Below are positions 21,745 through 31,246 of a stretch of DNA of 64,000 bases, piece after piece. Each line of letters opens with the position of its first letter. The first letter of the stretch is position 1. Source of the DNA: Mytilus edulis (Eukaryota; Mollusca; Bivalvia; Mytilida; Mytilidae); NCBI RefSeq assembly GCF_963676685.1, contig NC_092348.1:25891386-25955385 (forward strand), in the 5' to 3' direction. The notes beneath the pieces were generated by a model. That model searched no databases. It was not told the DNA's origin and saw only the letters and a list, made by a program, of their open reading frames with translations. The position numbers and the translations under genes were made by a program.

Positions 21745-22030
21745 AAGAAGATGTGGTACGATTTCTAATGAGACAACTCTCCACTAGAGACTAAATGACA
21801 CACAAATTAACAGCTTTAGGTCATCGTATGGCCTCCAACAATCAGCAAAGCCAATTCTGCATAGTCAGTTATAAAAGGTTCCGAAATCACATATGTAAAC
21901 CAATTCAAACGAGAAAGCTGACGGCCTAATTAATGTTCATATGCATGTATAAAAAATAAATGAACGAAAAACAAATATGTTACACAGCAACAAACGACAA
22001 CCAATGAACAAGACACAACCACGGGTTATT
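21745..22030 (+). repeat. Dispersed mussel repeat A, uninterrupted reference copy
   Basis: Contains 'GAACGAAAAACAAATATGTT' at 21962-21981 without interruption. Its inverse is the point at which the copy split by the 18.4-kb element is broken, so this copy shows the empty-site sequence. Confidence 0.8.
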
Positions 22031-22609
22031 TTAGACACATGCATGCGCATTTGACAAGAAAAAACAATTAAGAGAAGGGGCAAACATGATGAATGGAGCA
22101 ATCCAATTTTTCTATTCTATCCGTCTTCTTAAAATAAACCTTTTATAGTTTATTAATATCAAACTTTCATATTACTACTCAGATATATATATATACATTT
22201 TGTACCTCAAGTTCTTAAAAATAAGTGATATTCAAGATTGGTAATTTTAACCGTTGATCATGTAAGAAAATGGATGCGTATTAATGTTATTCACCTCCGT
22301 CAGCACGCATGATTATTTGTGTTATCTGATATAGTACTGGCTATTTTAACAATGATATGAAAATTAACTTCTATCAGAAGCAGATAATCTTAATTAGGTA
22401 GCAATTCTGATTTTAGAGCAAATATGACATCATGAAATCAAGCGACAAGTTTTTGTACGCGTAGGTTTATTTCCTCGGGTTGAAAAACAACAAAAAAGTA
22501 GCCCTTTAATTCCCATTGATACTGAGCATTACAACGGACTCCCTCAAGTTCATCCGAGTGAAAATCAGTTGACAAGGCTTAAGTAATAGTTATCCCATGA
22601 GGACGCGAT
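22031..22609. other. Intergenic sequence, nothing recognised
   Basis: AT-rich and non-coding; a short (TA)n run lies near 22185. Confidence 0.35.
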
Positions 22610-22670
22610 GTGTCAGTGTAAGATCACCACGATGGCCGGAGGCCAGAGGGTGATCTAACACTGATACACC
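22610..22670. repeat. Imperfect hairpin, about 19-bp arms
   Basis: GTGTCAGTGTAAGATCACC at 22610-22628 pairs with GGTGATCTAACACTGATACA, which starts at 22649. The loop includes GGCCGGAGGCC. A related short hairpin, sharing the GGTGATC arm, lies at 23292-23316. Confidence 0.6.
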
Positions 22671-22840
22671 AAGTCCGATTTTACATCCCAGCTGTTTTAG
22701 ATTATACGAAAAACCATTTACAATTCATAAAATCTAGTTTAGAATGCCACACAACCATTATAATATACTTTATATATTACTATATGATGTATACCCTTTA
22801 TGACCTCCGAACACGATGAGTTGATATCAAACAATGTAAA

Positions 22841-23028
22841 CTCGCCCCACTGGCCAATCGGCACACACTATATCGCCACTTTATAAAAAAAATCGCCTCA
22901 CTCTTGTTTACCGACTCGCCCCACTTATGAAAAAGTGTAAAATTAATTTAAACAATCAGTCTGACAACTCACTTATAAACGAAAAGGGTTCAAACCCCAC
23001 TGAATAAAGGTGTGCCAACTCGCCCCAC
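22841..23028 (+). repeat. CTCGCCCCAC motif, three copies
   Basis: CTCGCCCCAC occurs at 22841, about 22915 and 23019, with degraded forms between (TCGCCTCAC). It looks like a decayed short tandem repeat. Confidence 0.5.
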
Positions 23029-23291
23029 ATATAAAAATATCTTGCTTCCTTTAAGTATGTTAAATTACTGATAGTTCGTATCCAGTCGTCCTGGTGTACT
23101 GGTGTGTATCGTAGCTTGATATGCTAAAGATGTTGAGTTCGAATCCAAGCATATACACCGGATTTTTTCTACGTGATTTTTGACAAATAGTCTTTTCCGT
23201 ATAATTAATTATAAGTTTTAAAGTGGATTTGACATTCCCGCCAAAATGTTACAGAACAAATGAAAGCTTACATAACAAAGAAACTCAAACT

Positions 23292-23316
23292 GGGGTGATC
23301 CGGCTCAGATCACCCC
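23292..23316. repeat. Perfect 9-bp hairpin GGGGTGATC/GATCACCCC
   Basis: The arms 23292-23300 and 23308-23316 surround the 7-base loop CGGCTCA. It lies in a short open frame (23223-23471) that appears to be repeat sequence. Confidence 0.6.
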
Positions 23317-23624
23317 TGTTAGAACAAAGGAGCTGGGGTGTAACTCATCAGATCGATACACAGCAAAACAAATCTAACACAGACGTGGCAGGGTACTTGT
23401 ACATTGTACATCCCAACAACAAAAATACACGAAGTACAAATCTGAGAGTACTCTCAGTTACTAGTGGCTAGTTCACAGCCACTAACATTTAATAAAATAA
23501 ACTATTTATCTAAGACTAAAATATCAATCAGTACACATCCATCAAGTTGAACGACGTCTTTAAAAGACAGAAAAATATTACCTTGTGCAAAAAATACAGG
23601 TATCAACAGATTGTAGCCATGAAT

Positions 23625-23730
23625 GTGCATGTAACATGTTTAACCCCGCCACATTATTTATGTATGTGCCTGTCCCAAGTCAGGAGCCTGTAATTCAGTG
23701 GTTGTCGTTAGTTTATGTGTAACATATTTG
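23625..23730 (-). repeat. Dispersed repeat A, 3' part (left half of a split copy)
   Basis: Reads as the inverse of the repeat end: ACCCCGCCACATTATTTATG, then AGTCAGGAGCCTG and GTGGTTGTCGTTAGTTTATG, ending GTAACATATTTG at 23730. The copy breaks here; the other half resumes at 42162, in the same orientation. Confidence 0.85.
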
Positions 23731-24276
23731 AACACTGTGCGGGACAAATTTGCCATTCCGGTATCGGCAAATCTGACTTTGTCGGTTTACAAGATATCAA
23801 AAAAAAAATTTGCCCAGTGATAGATTATTGAAAAATTAAAAAAATGCCATATGTCCCAACTTGTCACTGTTGTCACTCTTGTCACTGCAGCTGATTAAAA
23901 GTACATTTCCCATGGGAAATTTGATAATTCCCATGGGAATATTAGAATTTCCCATGGGAACATTGAAATTTCCCATGGGAAAAATTACTTTTCCCATGGG
24001 AAGTTTAGAGTTCCCATAGGAACTTTAAAGTTCCCATGGGAACATAAGTAAATTGTTTGTTCCCATGGGAAGTTCTAAATTTCCCAAGGGAATTTTTCTT
24101 CCCAAGGGAACTCCTTTTCTTCCCATGGGAAAATACTTTTCCCATGGGAACAATATTTTTTCCCATGGGAACAATATTTTTTCCCATGGGAACAATAATT
24201 TTTCCCATGGGAACAATAATTTTTCCCTAGGGAACAATATGCTTTCCCATGGGAACAATAATTGTTCACATGGGAA
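23731..24276 (+). repeat. Left terminal inverted repeat of the giant element
   Basis: A unique-looking outer 176 bp (23731-23906), including GTCACTGTTGTCACTCTTGT, followed by the palindrome array. It matches 41655-42161 inverted. Confidence 0.85.
23907..24276. repeat. Array of 18 TTCCCATGGGAA palindromes, 21-bp period
   Basis: Eighteen 12-bp units begin at 23907. Spacers are mostly 9 bp, so the period is 21 bp (four units at the start and six near the end are exactly 21); exceptions have 6, 7, 8 and 17-bp spacers. Variants are mostly in the central two bases: CCATAGG, CCAAGGG (twice) and CCTAGGG. The last of these remains a perfect palindrome. Confidence 0.95.
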
Positions 24277-24472
24277 GTGATATAACTAAAATGAAAACAT
24301 AAAAAAAATTCTCTCATTGCATGAGTGAAGCAATTTCACAAAACGGACTAAGTTATTATGGGTACAAATTTTTCTTTGAATCTTAATTGTAGAAATATAT
24401 AATTGTGTGTTATACGATTTTTGTCTTGGCATGCTTAATTGAAAGTAAATCACTATGTGTCAAAAATTTAAC

Positions 24473-24670
24473 TACTATAAATTCAGAAATTATTGCTGTT
24501 TTTATTATTGTGAAAATAGTGACAGGGTTATAATCACAATAATATACACTTGCATATTGAAATTTTTTATGAACTAAACAGGATTATTCTAAATTTTGCA
24601 CACAAAAAAATGATGAAATTGAGAAAAATCGCACTTACAATTGCTAGCAATAATTTCTGAATTTTCAGTA
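24473..24670. mobile_element. Short MITE with CTGTAAATTCAGAAATTATTG-type ends, copy 1
   Basis: The left end ACTATAAATTCAGAAATTAT and right end AATAATTTCTGAATTTTCAG are inverted repeats flanked by TA. Other copies: 27397-27598, 56001-56183 and a degraded one near 38590-38705. Confidence 0.65.
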
Positions 24671-24891
24671 TATAGTTTTGCATATATAGCTTTCACACCA
24701 TTGCACACAGTGTCTTATGTTTATCCATTTGAATGTTTTTGTGTTTTTTTCATGCAGACATTTAAATGTTGATAGGTCTTGCTCATTGTTGACGCTGTTC
24801 AGTCACTGGCTGAAAATACCTTTATCTCTGGTTTTTAGTTGTCTCATTGGCAATCACATACCATATCCTTACTTAATTTCAACACTTCTTA

Positions 24892-25113
24892 AGGGACGAC
24901 ATCAAAAGTTCAATGTAGGATAAAAAACTTAATTCACATAGTTTTTTCGCTGACCACCCCCCTTAACTTAATTTGGGAAAAATTGATTTACCTATATGAA
25001 TATAGGTAAAATCGATTTTAGATTAACAAAACTTGCAGCAATGTTGACCCCCCCACCCCCAAACTATTTGATTTAAGTTTTTTATCCTACATCGATCTTT
25101 TGATGTCGTCCCT
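24892..25113. mobile_element. Harbinger-like MITE, copy 2
   Basis: Same family as 14925-15153: GGGACGACATCAAAAGTTCA at the left, its inverse at the right, and TAA flanks. It is nested inside the giant element. Confidence 0.7.
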
Positions 25114-25284
25114 AATTTAAGTTATGTACATTTGAGAATATCATTTTCAAAAAGACAAAACATTACAATTGGTATAACAAATAAGGCACTTGTGTTTTAA
25201 TATTTCATCTTTCACTGAGATAACACCATCAAGTAAAATGTGTGAAACAAATACAGAAAGTTAAACAAACAGCAATAAAATAAC

Positions 25285-25745
25285 TTAAGCAAGTGTCAAT
25301 AAACCTGCACAAATAACATGAATAATATATCTAAGGTCATAAGCAAGTGACAATAAACATACAGCAATAATATATCGAAGGTCATAAGCATAAACATGCA
25401 GCAATATTATACATTGTATATCTAAGGTCATAAGCAAAAGACAATCAACATACAGCAATAGTATATCTATATTAAAGGTCATAAGCATAAACATGCAGCA
25501 ATAATATATCTAAGGTCATAAGCATAAACATGCAGCAATATTATACATTGTATATCTAAGGTCATAAGCAAAAGACAATCAACATACAGCAATAGTATAT
25601 CTAAGGTCATAAGCATAAACATGCAGCAATAATATATCTAAGGTCATAAGCATAAACATGCAGCAATATTATACATTGTATATCTAAGGTCATAAGCAAA
25701 AGACAATCAACATACAGCAATAGTATATCTAAGGTCATAAGCATA
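25285..25745 (+). repeat. Minisatellite with higher-order structure
   Basis: Three related monomers all begin GTCATAAGC: A (37 bp, ...AATAATATATCTAAG), B (46 bp, with ATTATACATTGTATATC) and C (45 bp, with AAAGACAATCAACATAC). From about 25381 the order is B-C-A-B-C-A-B-C, so a ~128-bp higher-order unit is repeated. The small minus-strand frames here are artefacts. Confidence 0.8.
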
Positions 25746-25789
25746 AGCTGATGTGTATAATTATTCTACCCCCTACATAACAGTTCAGT

Positions 25790-25935
25790 GCATAAATAAT
25801 TCCATCCACAAGACATCTTCCTTCAATTGGTTGAATAAATTTTGGCAACTTGTTCTTCAAACATCTTCTCTGTATATTTGATATGATGGAGAGCCATGTA
25901 CATAATATTATGTACATGAATGGATAACGCATGTG
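25790..25935 (-). repeat. Left subterminal block, inverted homologue of 40530-40700
   Basis: On the minus strand it reads ATCAAATATACAGAGAAGAT, TTGAAGAACAAGTTGC and GTGGATGGAATTATTTATGC. The right arm has ATCAAATATACGGAAGAAGA, TTGAAGAACAATTTGC and GTGAATGGAATAATGTATTC in the same order. Confidence 0.65.
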
Positions 25936-26159
25936 TTTATTTCGACAACAAACATGACAAAGATACTATTTTTTTTCTTAATTTCTCCATAATCCATCGG
26001 TGAATATGTAGGTTGTTACATTTTACACCATTGTGTTCTTGTGCATCTTTGATAGTACTCCATTTTGTTTATAGCAATTTTGTAGAATTTTTTCTATTTC
26101 TTTTTCCAGAAAAACACACAATTGAGTTCATTTCACATTGATTAATCCAATAAGCACAT

Positions 26160-26330
26160 TATGTAGAAAAGTATTAACAAATAAGTTTCCTCTTCAGTAT
26201 AGACTTGCAGGACCTGACGATGATCATAAAAACCAAGATATCTGACCTATAAATACACAAAATAAAAAAAAAGTTATAAACATGATAAATGGAGAAAAAA
26301 ACAGCAATATATATAAGTTTATTTTATCAT
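26160..26330 (-). repeat. Left subterminal block 2, inverted homologue of 40163-40300
   Basis: On the minus strand: TATTGCTGTTTTTTTCTCCA, TTTTGTGTATTTATAGGT, ATCTTGGTTTTTATGATCAT and ACTGAAGAGGAAACTT. All four phrases recur with small changes at 40163-40300. Confidence 0.65.
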
Positions 26331-27396
26331 GTTTTAATTAAAGTCATAAGAAACCTCAAATTAAAAAAAAAATATGTATAATAATTATGTTTTTTATAAC
26401 TAAATGGATAGTTTTCATTATGCAACTTAAGTACATATACTTTTTTCTGAGGAAAATTCTTTAATTTGTCCACATTTAGAAGAAGTTTACTTATTTTTAA
26501 TTGCTTGCTTCCAGGAAGCAATTCACCGATACATATTTTCCATATACATAGTGACCCGAGCGTAATCCTCCTTGCAAAAATCCGGTGACCACAATATGCA
26601 AGGATCTGTCATTGAAATAAACAAATAGCTGATTATACATGTTAAACACGTGCTCAATACCCATGCTTTTTGTGATTTGTTTACTATAAGGTGACAATCG
26701 GTAAAACTCAGCTTCAAAACACGGCATTTAATGAGCAGCATTATTTGTTAAATCATAACAAACAGAGAGAAAAAAAAATTGACGATTTATATGATATACT
26801 TGTGAAAATAATGATAAAATCGTGCACAGAGGACTAAGTTTATGATGTATACATGCATTGGTTCAAAAGTTGGACAAACTTTATTTTTCATCACTCACTC
26901 GTTTCATATGACTTTAACATTTGAGAAACTTTCATTTGATATTCTTACTTGTCATGCTTTATATGAGTTCTCTTATTTCAGTGCTTTGTGTCCAAGATTT
27001 AATATTCGTTGTTTAGTGCCTTGCAGTGATATTTAAAGTTTAGCCACTTGCAAAAGTTGTTATAGAATGTTCATATGTTGTGTTATTTGAACCACTGTCC
27101 TATATTATGGTCAGGTAAGAGGTTGAGTGCTCACAGACATGATATTTTTTTATTAATTGTTATTGTTTTTGAACATGTTGAACTAAATTGGATTGTTTAA
27201 ATCTTTTCATGTTGGGATCTTTATTGGCTGACCTATAAAGGAAGTGTTGTCTCATTATTGAAGGCCAGCCCATCATAGTTAATTTCTTGCATCCACTTCT
27301 TTGAACTCGGTGGATAAGTCACTCATTTACCATACCACATCTTCTTATTTTTATAAGAGTCATCATTCAAAGGCAATTACTTTTATCATGTTTATT
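26331..27396. other. Interior of the giant element with no supported gene
   Basis: Minus-strand frames of 64-76 residues at 26327-26741 have no domain I recognise. A dispersed-repeat fragment (ending ACCATACCACATCTTC) lies at 27230-27345. Confidence 0.4.
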
Positions 27397-27598
27397 ACTG
27401 TAATTTAGAAATTATCCAGAGGTTTTTAGTAATGCGATTAATGTGACTGGGTGAGTATCGCAAAAATAAGAAATCTTATTTTGATAACAGAAACATATTT
27501 ATATAATTGATGCAGATTTTTTTTGTAATCACAATAAGTTGTCCATTCCCTGAAAAATCACAATAATAAATGCAAGCAATAATTTCTGAATTTACAGT
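27397..27598. mobile_element. Short MITE with CTGTAAATT...ends, copy 2
   Basis: ACTGTAATTTAGAAATTATC at the left and AATAATTTCTGAATTTACAG at the right. Same family as 24473-24670. Confidence 0.6.
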
Positions 27599-28189
27599 AT
27601 ATAGAAGTGGTCTTACCATTTAGGCCTTGTTGTATTCTGTTTATCTTGTTTTGTCGCTCATTTCTATTGAAACTGTTTATATTTTTCATTATTTTTCTAT
27701 ATTTCTTGTCCTATAAAACATAAAAAGGGTAAAAACTATTATTAAACATCAGTATTTTCTTTATATACAATAATATTTAATAAGAATGGAATATTTGTGC
27801 GTTTTCATTTCACAAACTTTTTGTCAGTCATGACTTTCAAAGACTTTCACCCTGGTGAATAGTTTAAAAAACAAACATTCCCATACTTTTTCTTGGTGTT
27901 CGTACTAATTTTTCATTGGACAACAAAAACATGATTCAACTATTCTTCTATGATTTGTTTTGCTTGACTACGTTAAACTCTGAAATATTGTTTACAGTAT
28001 AATCTGTATGTGTCTCACTCGTCAAAATTTCAAATTAATATATAAATAACCAATACGAATGCTATGCATGGCTCAGCTTGATACAAACGTACACTTTAAA
28101 CCCTGAACAGTTGGAGCAAGTATGGACACAACATTCAATTCAAACTTTTCTACATTGGTTAGAGGTATAGGGGGAGGTTGAGATCTCAC

Positions 28190-28490
28190 AAACATGTTTA
28201 ACCCCGCCGCATTTTGCGCCTGTCCCAAGTCGGGAGCCTCTGGCCTTTGTTAGTCTTGTTTTATTTTAATTTTAGTTTCTTGTGTACACTTTGAAAATTA
28301 GTATGGCGTTCATTATCACTGAACTAGTATATAGTTGTTTAGGGGCCAGCTGAAGGACGCTTCCAGGTGCAGGAATTTCTCGCTACATTGAAGACCTGTT
28401 GGTGACCTTCTGCTGTTGTTTTTTTATTTGGTCGGGTTGTTGTCTCTTAGACAAATTCCCCATTTCCATTCTCAATTTTATGGATACAAC
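28190..28490 (-). repeat. Dispersed repeat A end followed by dispersed repeat B, both inverted
   Basis: 28195-28260 reads ACCCCGCCGCATTTTGCGCC then CCAAGTCGGGAGCCT (repeat A end). 28320-28490 reads GGGGCCAGCTGAAGGACGCT, GACCTGTTGGTGACCTTCTG and GGTCGGGTTGTTGTCTCTTA (repeat B). The preceding 27599-28189 shows nothing recognisable. Confidence 0.7.
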
Positions 28491-28599
28491 TCTGAATTGT
28501 AAATTTGGATTGTGATTCAATAGTTGATGCAGCATAGGTTTCTGACATTGAATGAATGTGGTCCAAGTACTTAAAAATTTTAAATTGACAATTAACCTC

Positions 28600-29170
28600 T
28601 AAAATGGTCCAATATTCAAAATCTTAATACATGGTTAGATGCAGCATATCAACATGATCAAAGAACCCAAATAATTCATTATTTGATGAAATCAAATTAA
28701 GTTCATTTTTGGACCCTTTAGATCTCAATGTGGACCAATTTGATAACGGGCCAAAATATCAAAAATCTAAATGAATGGTTAGATTCAGCATATCAAAGAA
28801 CCCCATATATTCATTTTTTTTTAAATAAACAAAGTAAAATATTGGACCCCAATTTGGACCAACTTGAAATTTGGGCCCATACTAAAAATCTAAGTAAATA
28901 TTCAGATTCAGCATATTAACATGATTAAAGAACACCAAGAATTTAAATATTATTAAAATCAAAATAAGTCAATGTAAGTTTAATTTTGGACCCTTTGAAC
29001 CTTAAGATAGACCAATTTAAACATGACCAAAAAACTAGGAATCTAAATACACAGTTAGATTTGGAATATATATATATATATATATATCAAAGAACCCCAA
29101 TAATTCAATTTTCTATAAAATCAAACAAAAGTTTAATATTGGCCCCTTTTGGCCCCTAATTCATGTAATT
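28600..29170 (+). repeat. Degenerate ~150-bp tandem repeat, about four copies
   Basis: The phrases 'TTAGATTCAGCATATCAAAG', 'AAGAACCCCAATAATTCA' and 'TTTTGGACCCTTTGAACCTT' recur at roughly 120-160 bp. A (TA)n run lies at 29068-29087. I recognise this repeat from bivalve DNA. Confidence 0.7.
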
Positions 29171-29230
29171 CCTAAACTCTGGACAAAAACCCTGGTCACA
29201 AACCCTGTGTTTGAGTTTCATAGATTTCTG

Positions 29231-29943
29231 TTAACTTATACTAAAAGTAATTATGGGAAAACCAAGTGTCTTCGGACTACAACGACTACATGATAAATAG
29301 AGAATGGGAATGGGGAATGTGTCAAAGACCCCCCTTTTTTGGACTATCAATGCATTTGAATGGGGACATGTAATTATCCCCCCCCCCTTTTTTTTTCCTG
29401 GGTTAGGAAACCCCTTTTTAAAATGACTGGATCCGCCCCTGAAGGGTCTATAATTAAGTTTGACAACTTCAGACATACTACTTTCATGACTTTACCAAAA
29501 AAAATTGCCACATTTCATCCAATTTAATTTCATCCTTTACTTGCTATTTCATCCATAATATTTTAAAGAAAGAAATTTGGAAGGAGTATGATTTTAATTT
29601 GCAAGTTATACACTATCCAAACTAGAGACCTAATAGAGTAGATATATACTTGACTATAAATTTAAATCAAACTTGGGGTGACTGGGGACAAAGATTTAAG
29701 GGAACAGATGACAGTTTACCTACAATGATCTAGCTTCATGGCAATGGCATAGTCATTACAGACTACATCATGTGCATGGTCATTCTTAATTGTGTTTAAA
29801 CTTTGGGAGTTCATTTTTTTAATATTTAAAGCTAACAATTTCAACTACATACATTTATCAAGATTTGATTCTACATTTATATATAATTGTGTATGTCACA
29901 TGTATGTACATGATGTATTTTAATGTAAAGCATCTGAAAACTT
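29231..29943. other. Fragment of a small foldback repeat, then unremarkable sequence
   Basis: 29290-29450 carries AATGCATTTGAATGGGGACA, poly-C and GACTGGATCCGCCCCTG. This is the inverse of the element at 60456-60607 and is partly shared with 38310-38410. 29480-29943 shows nothing. Confidence 0.5.
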
Positions 29944-30187
29944 AGCTGCGGTATCGTAGCTCTATTAGGTCCTTATGTTATTTTTTGACTATTTGCGGAC
30001 CATAGATGGTCCGCAAATAGTCAAAACTTAGCTGCGGTATCGTAGCTCTATTAGGTCCTTATGTTATTTTTTGACTATTTGCGGACCATCTGGTCCTTAT
30101 GTTATTTTTTGACTATTTGCGGACCAGATGGTCCGCAAATAGTCAAAAAATAACATAAGGACCTAATAGAGCTACGATACCGCAGCT
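29944..30187. mobile_element. Perfect foldback element with 59-bp arms
   Basis: A 59-bp segment beginning AGCTGCGGTATCGTAGCTCT occurs at 29944-30002, again at 30030-30088, and as an exact inverse at 30129-30187. Partial copies fill the gaps (inverse 20 bp at 30007-30026; direct 36 bp at 30091-30126). The result is a nested series of hairpins. Confidence 0.9.
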
Positions 30188-30299
30188 ACTGAAAACTCAT
30201 TAGCCGTTTCATATTTATTTCAGTTCTTCAAAAGGCAAATTCATATGAGCCTATATATGCCTGAAAACAGAGATTTCTTATTAACATGATTAAGGAGAA

Positions 30300-30440
30300 A
30301 GCCCCGCCCCCCTTTTTGGTGTGAAATATTTTGTTGATTATATAGGGAATCACTGAAGCATGATTGGAGCAAGCATCCCCCCCCCCCCAAATTCTTTTTT
30401 TTTTTTTAAATGGAAATTTCTGGATCTGCCCATGTCAACC
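30300..30440 (+). repeat. Fragment of a small GC-tipped MITE (as at 45353-45517)
   Basis: Shares 'TATATAGGGAATCACTGAAG' and 'GAAATTTCTGGATCTGCC' with the element at 45353-45517. A poly-C/poly-T run lies in the middle. 30441-31009 beyond it holds a short 'GGAGGCAACCATTTGATTTG' phrase near 30528 (foldback family of 53515) and nothing else. Confidence 0.55.
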
Positions 30441-31009
30441 TTTCACTCAGGTCATTGGTGAAGAGTTGTCACACAAAATAAATGATATCAAATGTTCATA
30501 TGTATATGTTTTAGCTCGTGTAGGTGTAAGGAGGCAACCATTTGATTTGTAGGGCGAAAAGGGTGAATAATCTTGCCTTGTAAAACTTGTGCTATAAATA
30601 AAAATTAATACATTTCCATTTAAAAATCCGTCAGCCCAATCTCATCCAGTGAAATAGATTATTATCTGTTTTCGAAATTATATGGAAGTACTTAGTAGTC
30701 CAGACGCATTGCAAGGCATTTTTTCTAAGGAGACGTGTAGACTCATTTAATTGGGGGAATGGAACCAATGATCCGATATGATCTTCCCAGTACGGAGCAC
30801 CTAATTTTTTTAGGTAATTATTATTAGTGTCGGTGATCTCACAAGTAAATCAGAGAAAATATTGCATGCAAATTAATAAGCAGAGAAGAGACAATTATCA
30901 ACTTGTGTATTATTCATTTTCTCGCAGTTATTTACGGTAAATTAACTATATGTAGTATATATCCCAAAACAGGTGTTCGGTTCTAGTACGATACAATTTA
31001 GTAAAAGTT

Positions 31010-31066
31010 TTTAAACTGCTATATTTTGGGGCCGAAAAGGGGTCTTACTGAACCTACTCCTTTATA
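31010..31066 (-). repeat. Solo end of the outer element family of 16337-20402
   Basis: TATTTTGGGGCCGAAAAGGG then TCTTACTGAACCTACTCCTT matches the right end at 20360-20402 almost base for base. I could not see the matching opposite end nearby. Confidence 0.7.
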
Positions 31067-31246
31067 AATCTTAAGTAGGCATGCGTGGGTTCCATTTCAT
31101 GAGACCTACACGGATTTTTTATAAAATAAATTTAAAAATTATAAATACAGTTTTCAATTCTTTCCCGGCATAGATAAAAAAAAATTGAAAATAAATAATC
31201 TTTTGAGAAATAGTACGATATGGTTTAATTATTTCACTTCATTATA

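Noticed and set aside
23101-23159. tRNA-like sequence (GGTGTGT...GTTCGAATCC...ATACACC)
   Set aside because: The 7-bp acceptor-like stem and a B-box-like GTTCGAATCC are present, but the span is only 59 bases, the T stem has mismatches and no proper D arm or anticodon arm can be drawn. At best a degraded tRNA-derived repeat.
23907-24276. CRISPR array or real proteins from the SHGNN-type frames in the palindrome arrays
   Set aside because: The 12-bp palindromes with 9-bp spacers are far too short for CRISPR. The frames are open on both strands only because the repeat period is a multiple of three.
26497-26741. 76- and 72-residue minus-strand frames inside the giant element
   Set aside because: They overlap each other in different frames, have no recognised domain and lack convincing splice sites. 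An exon of an element gene cannot be excluded, but it is not supported.
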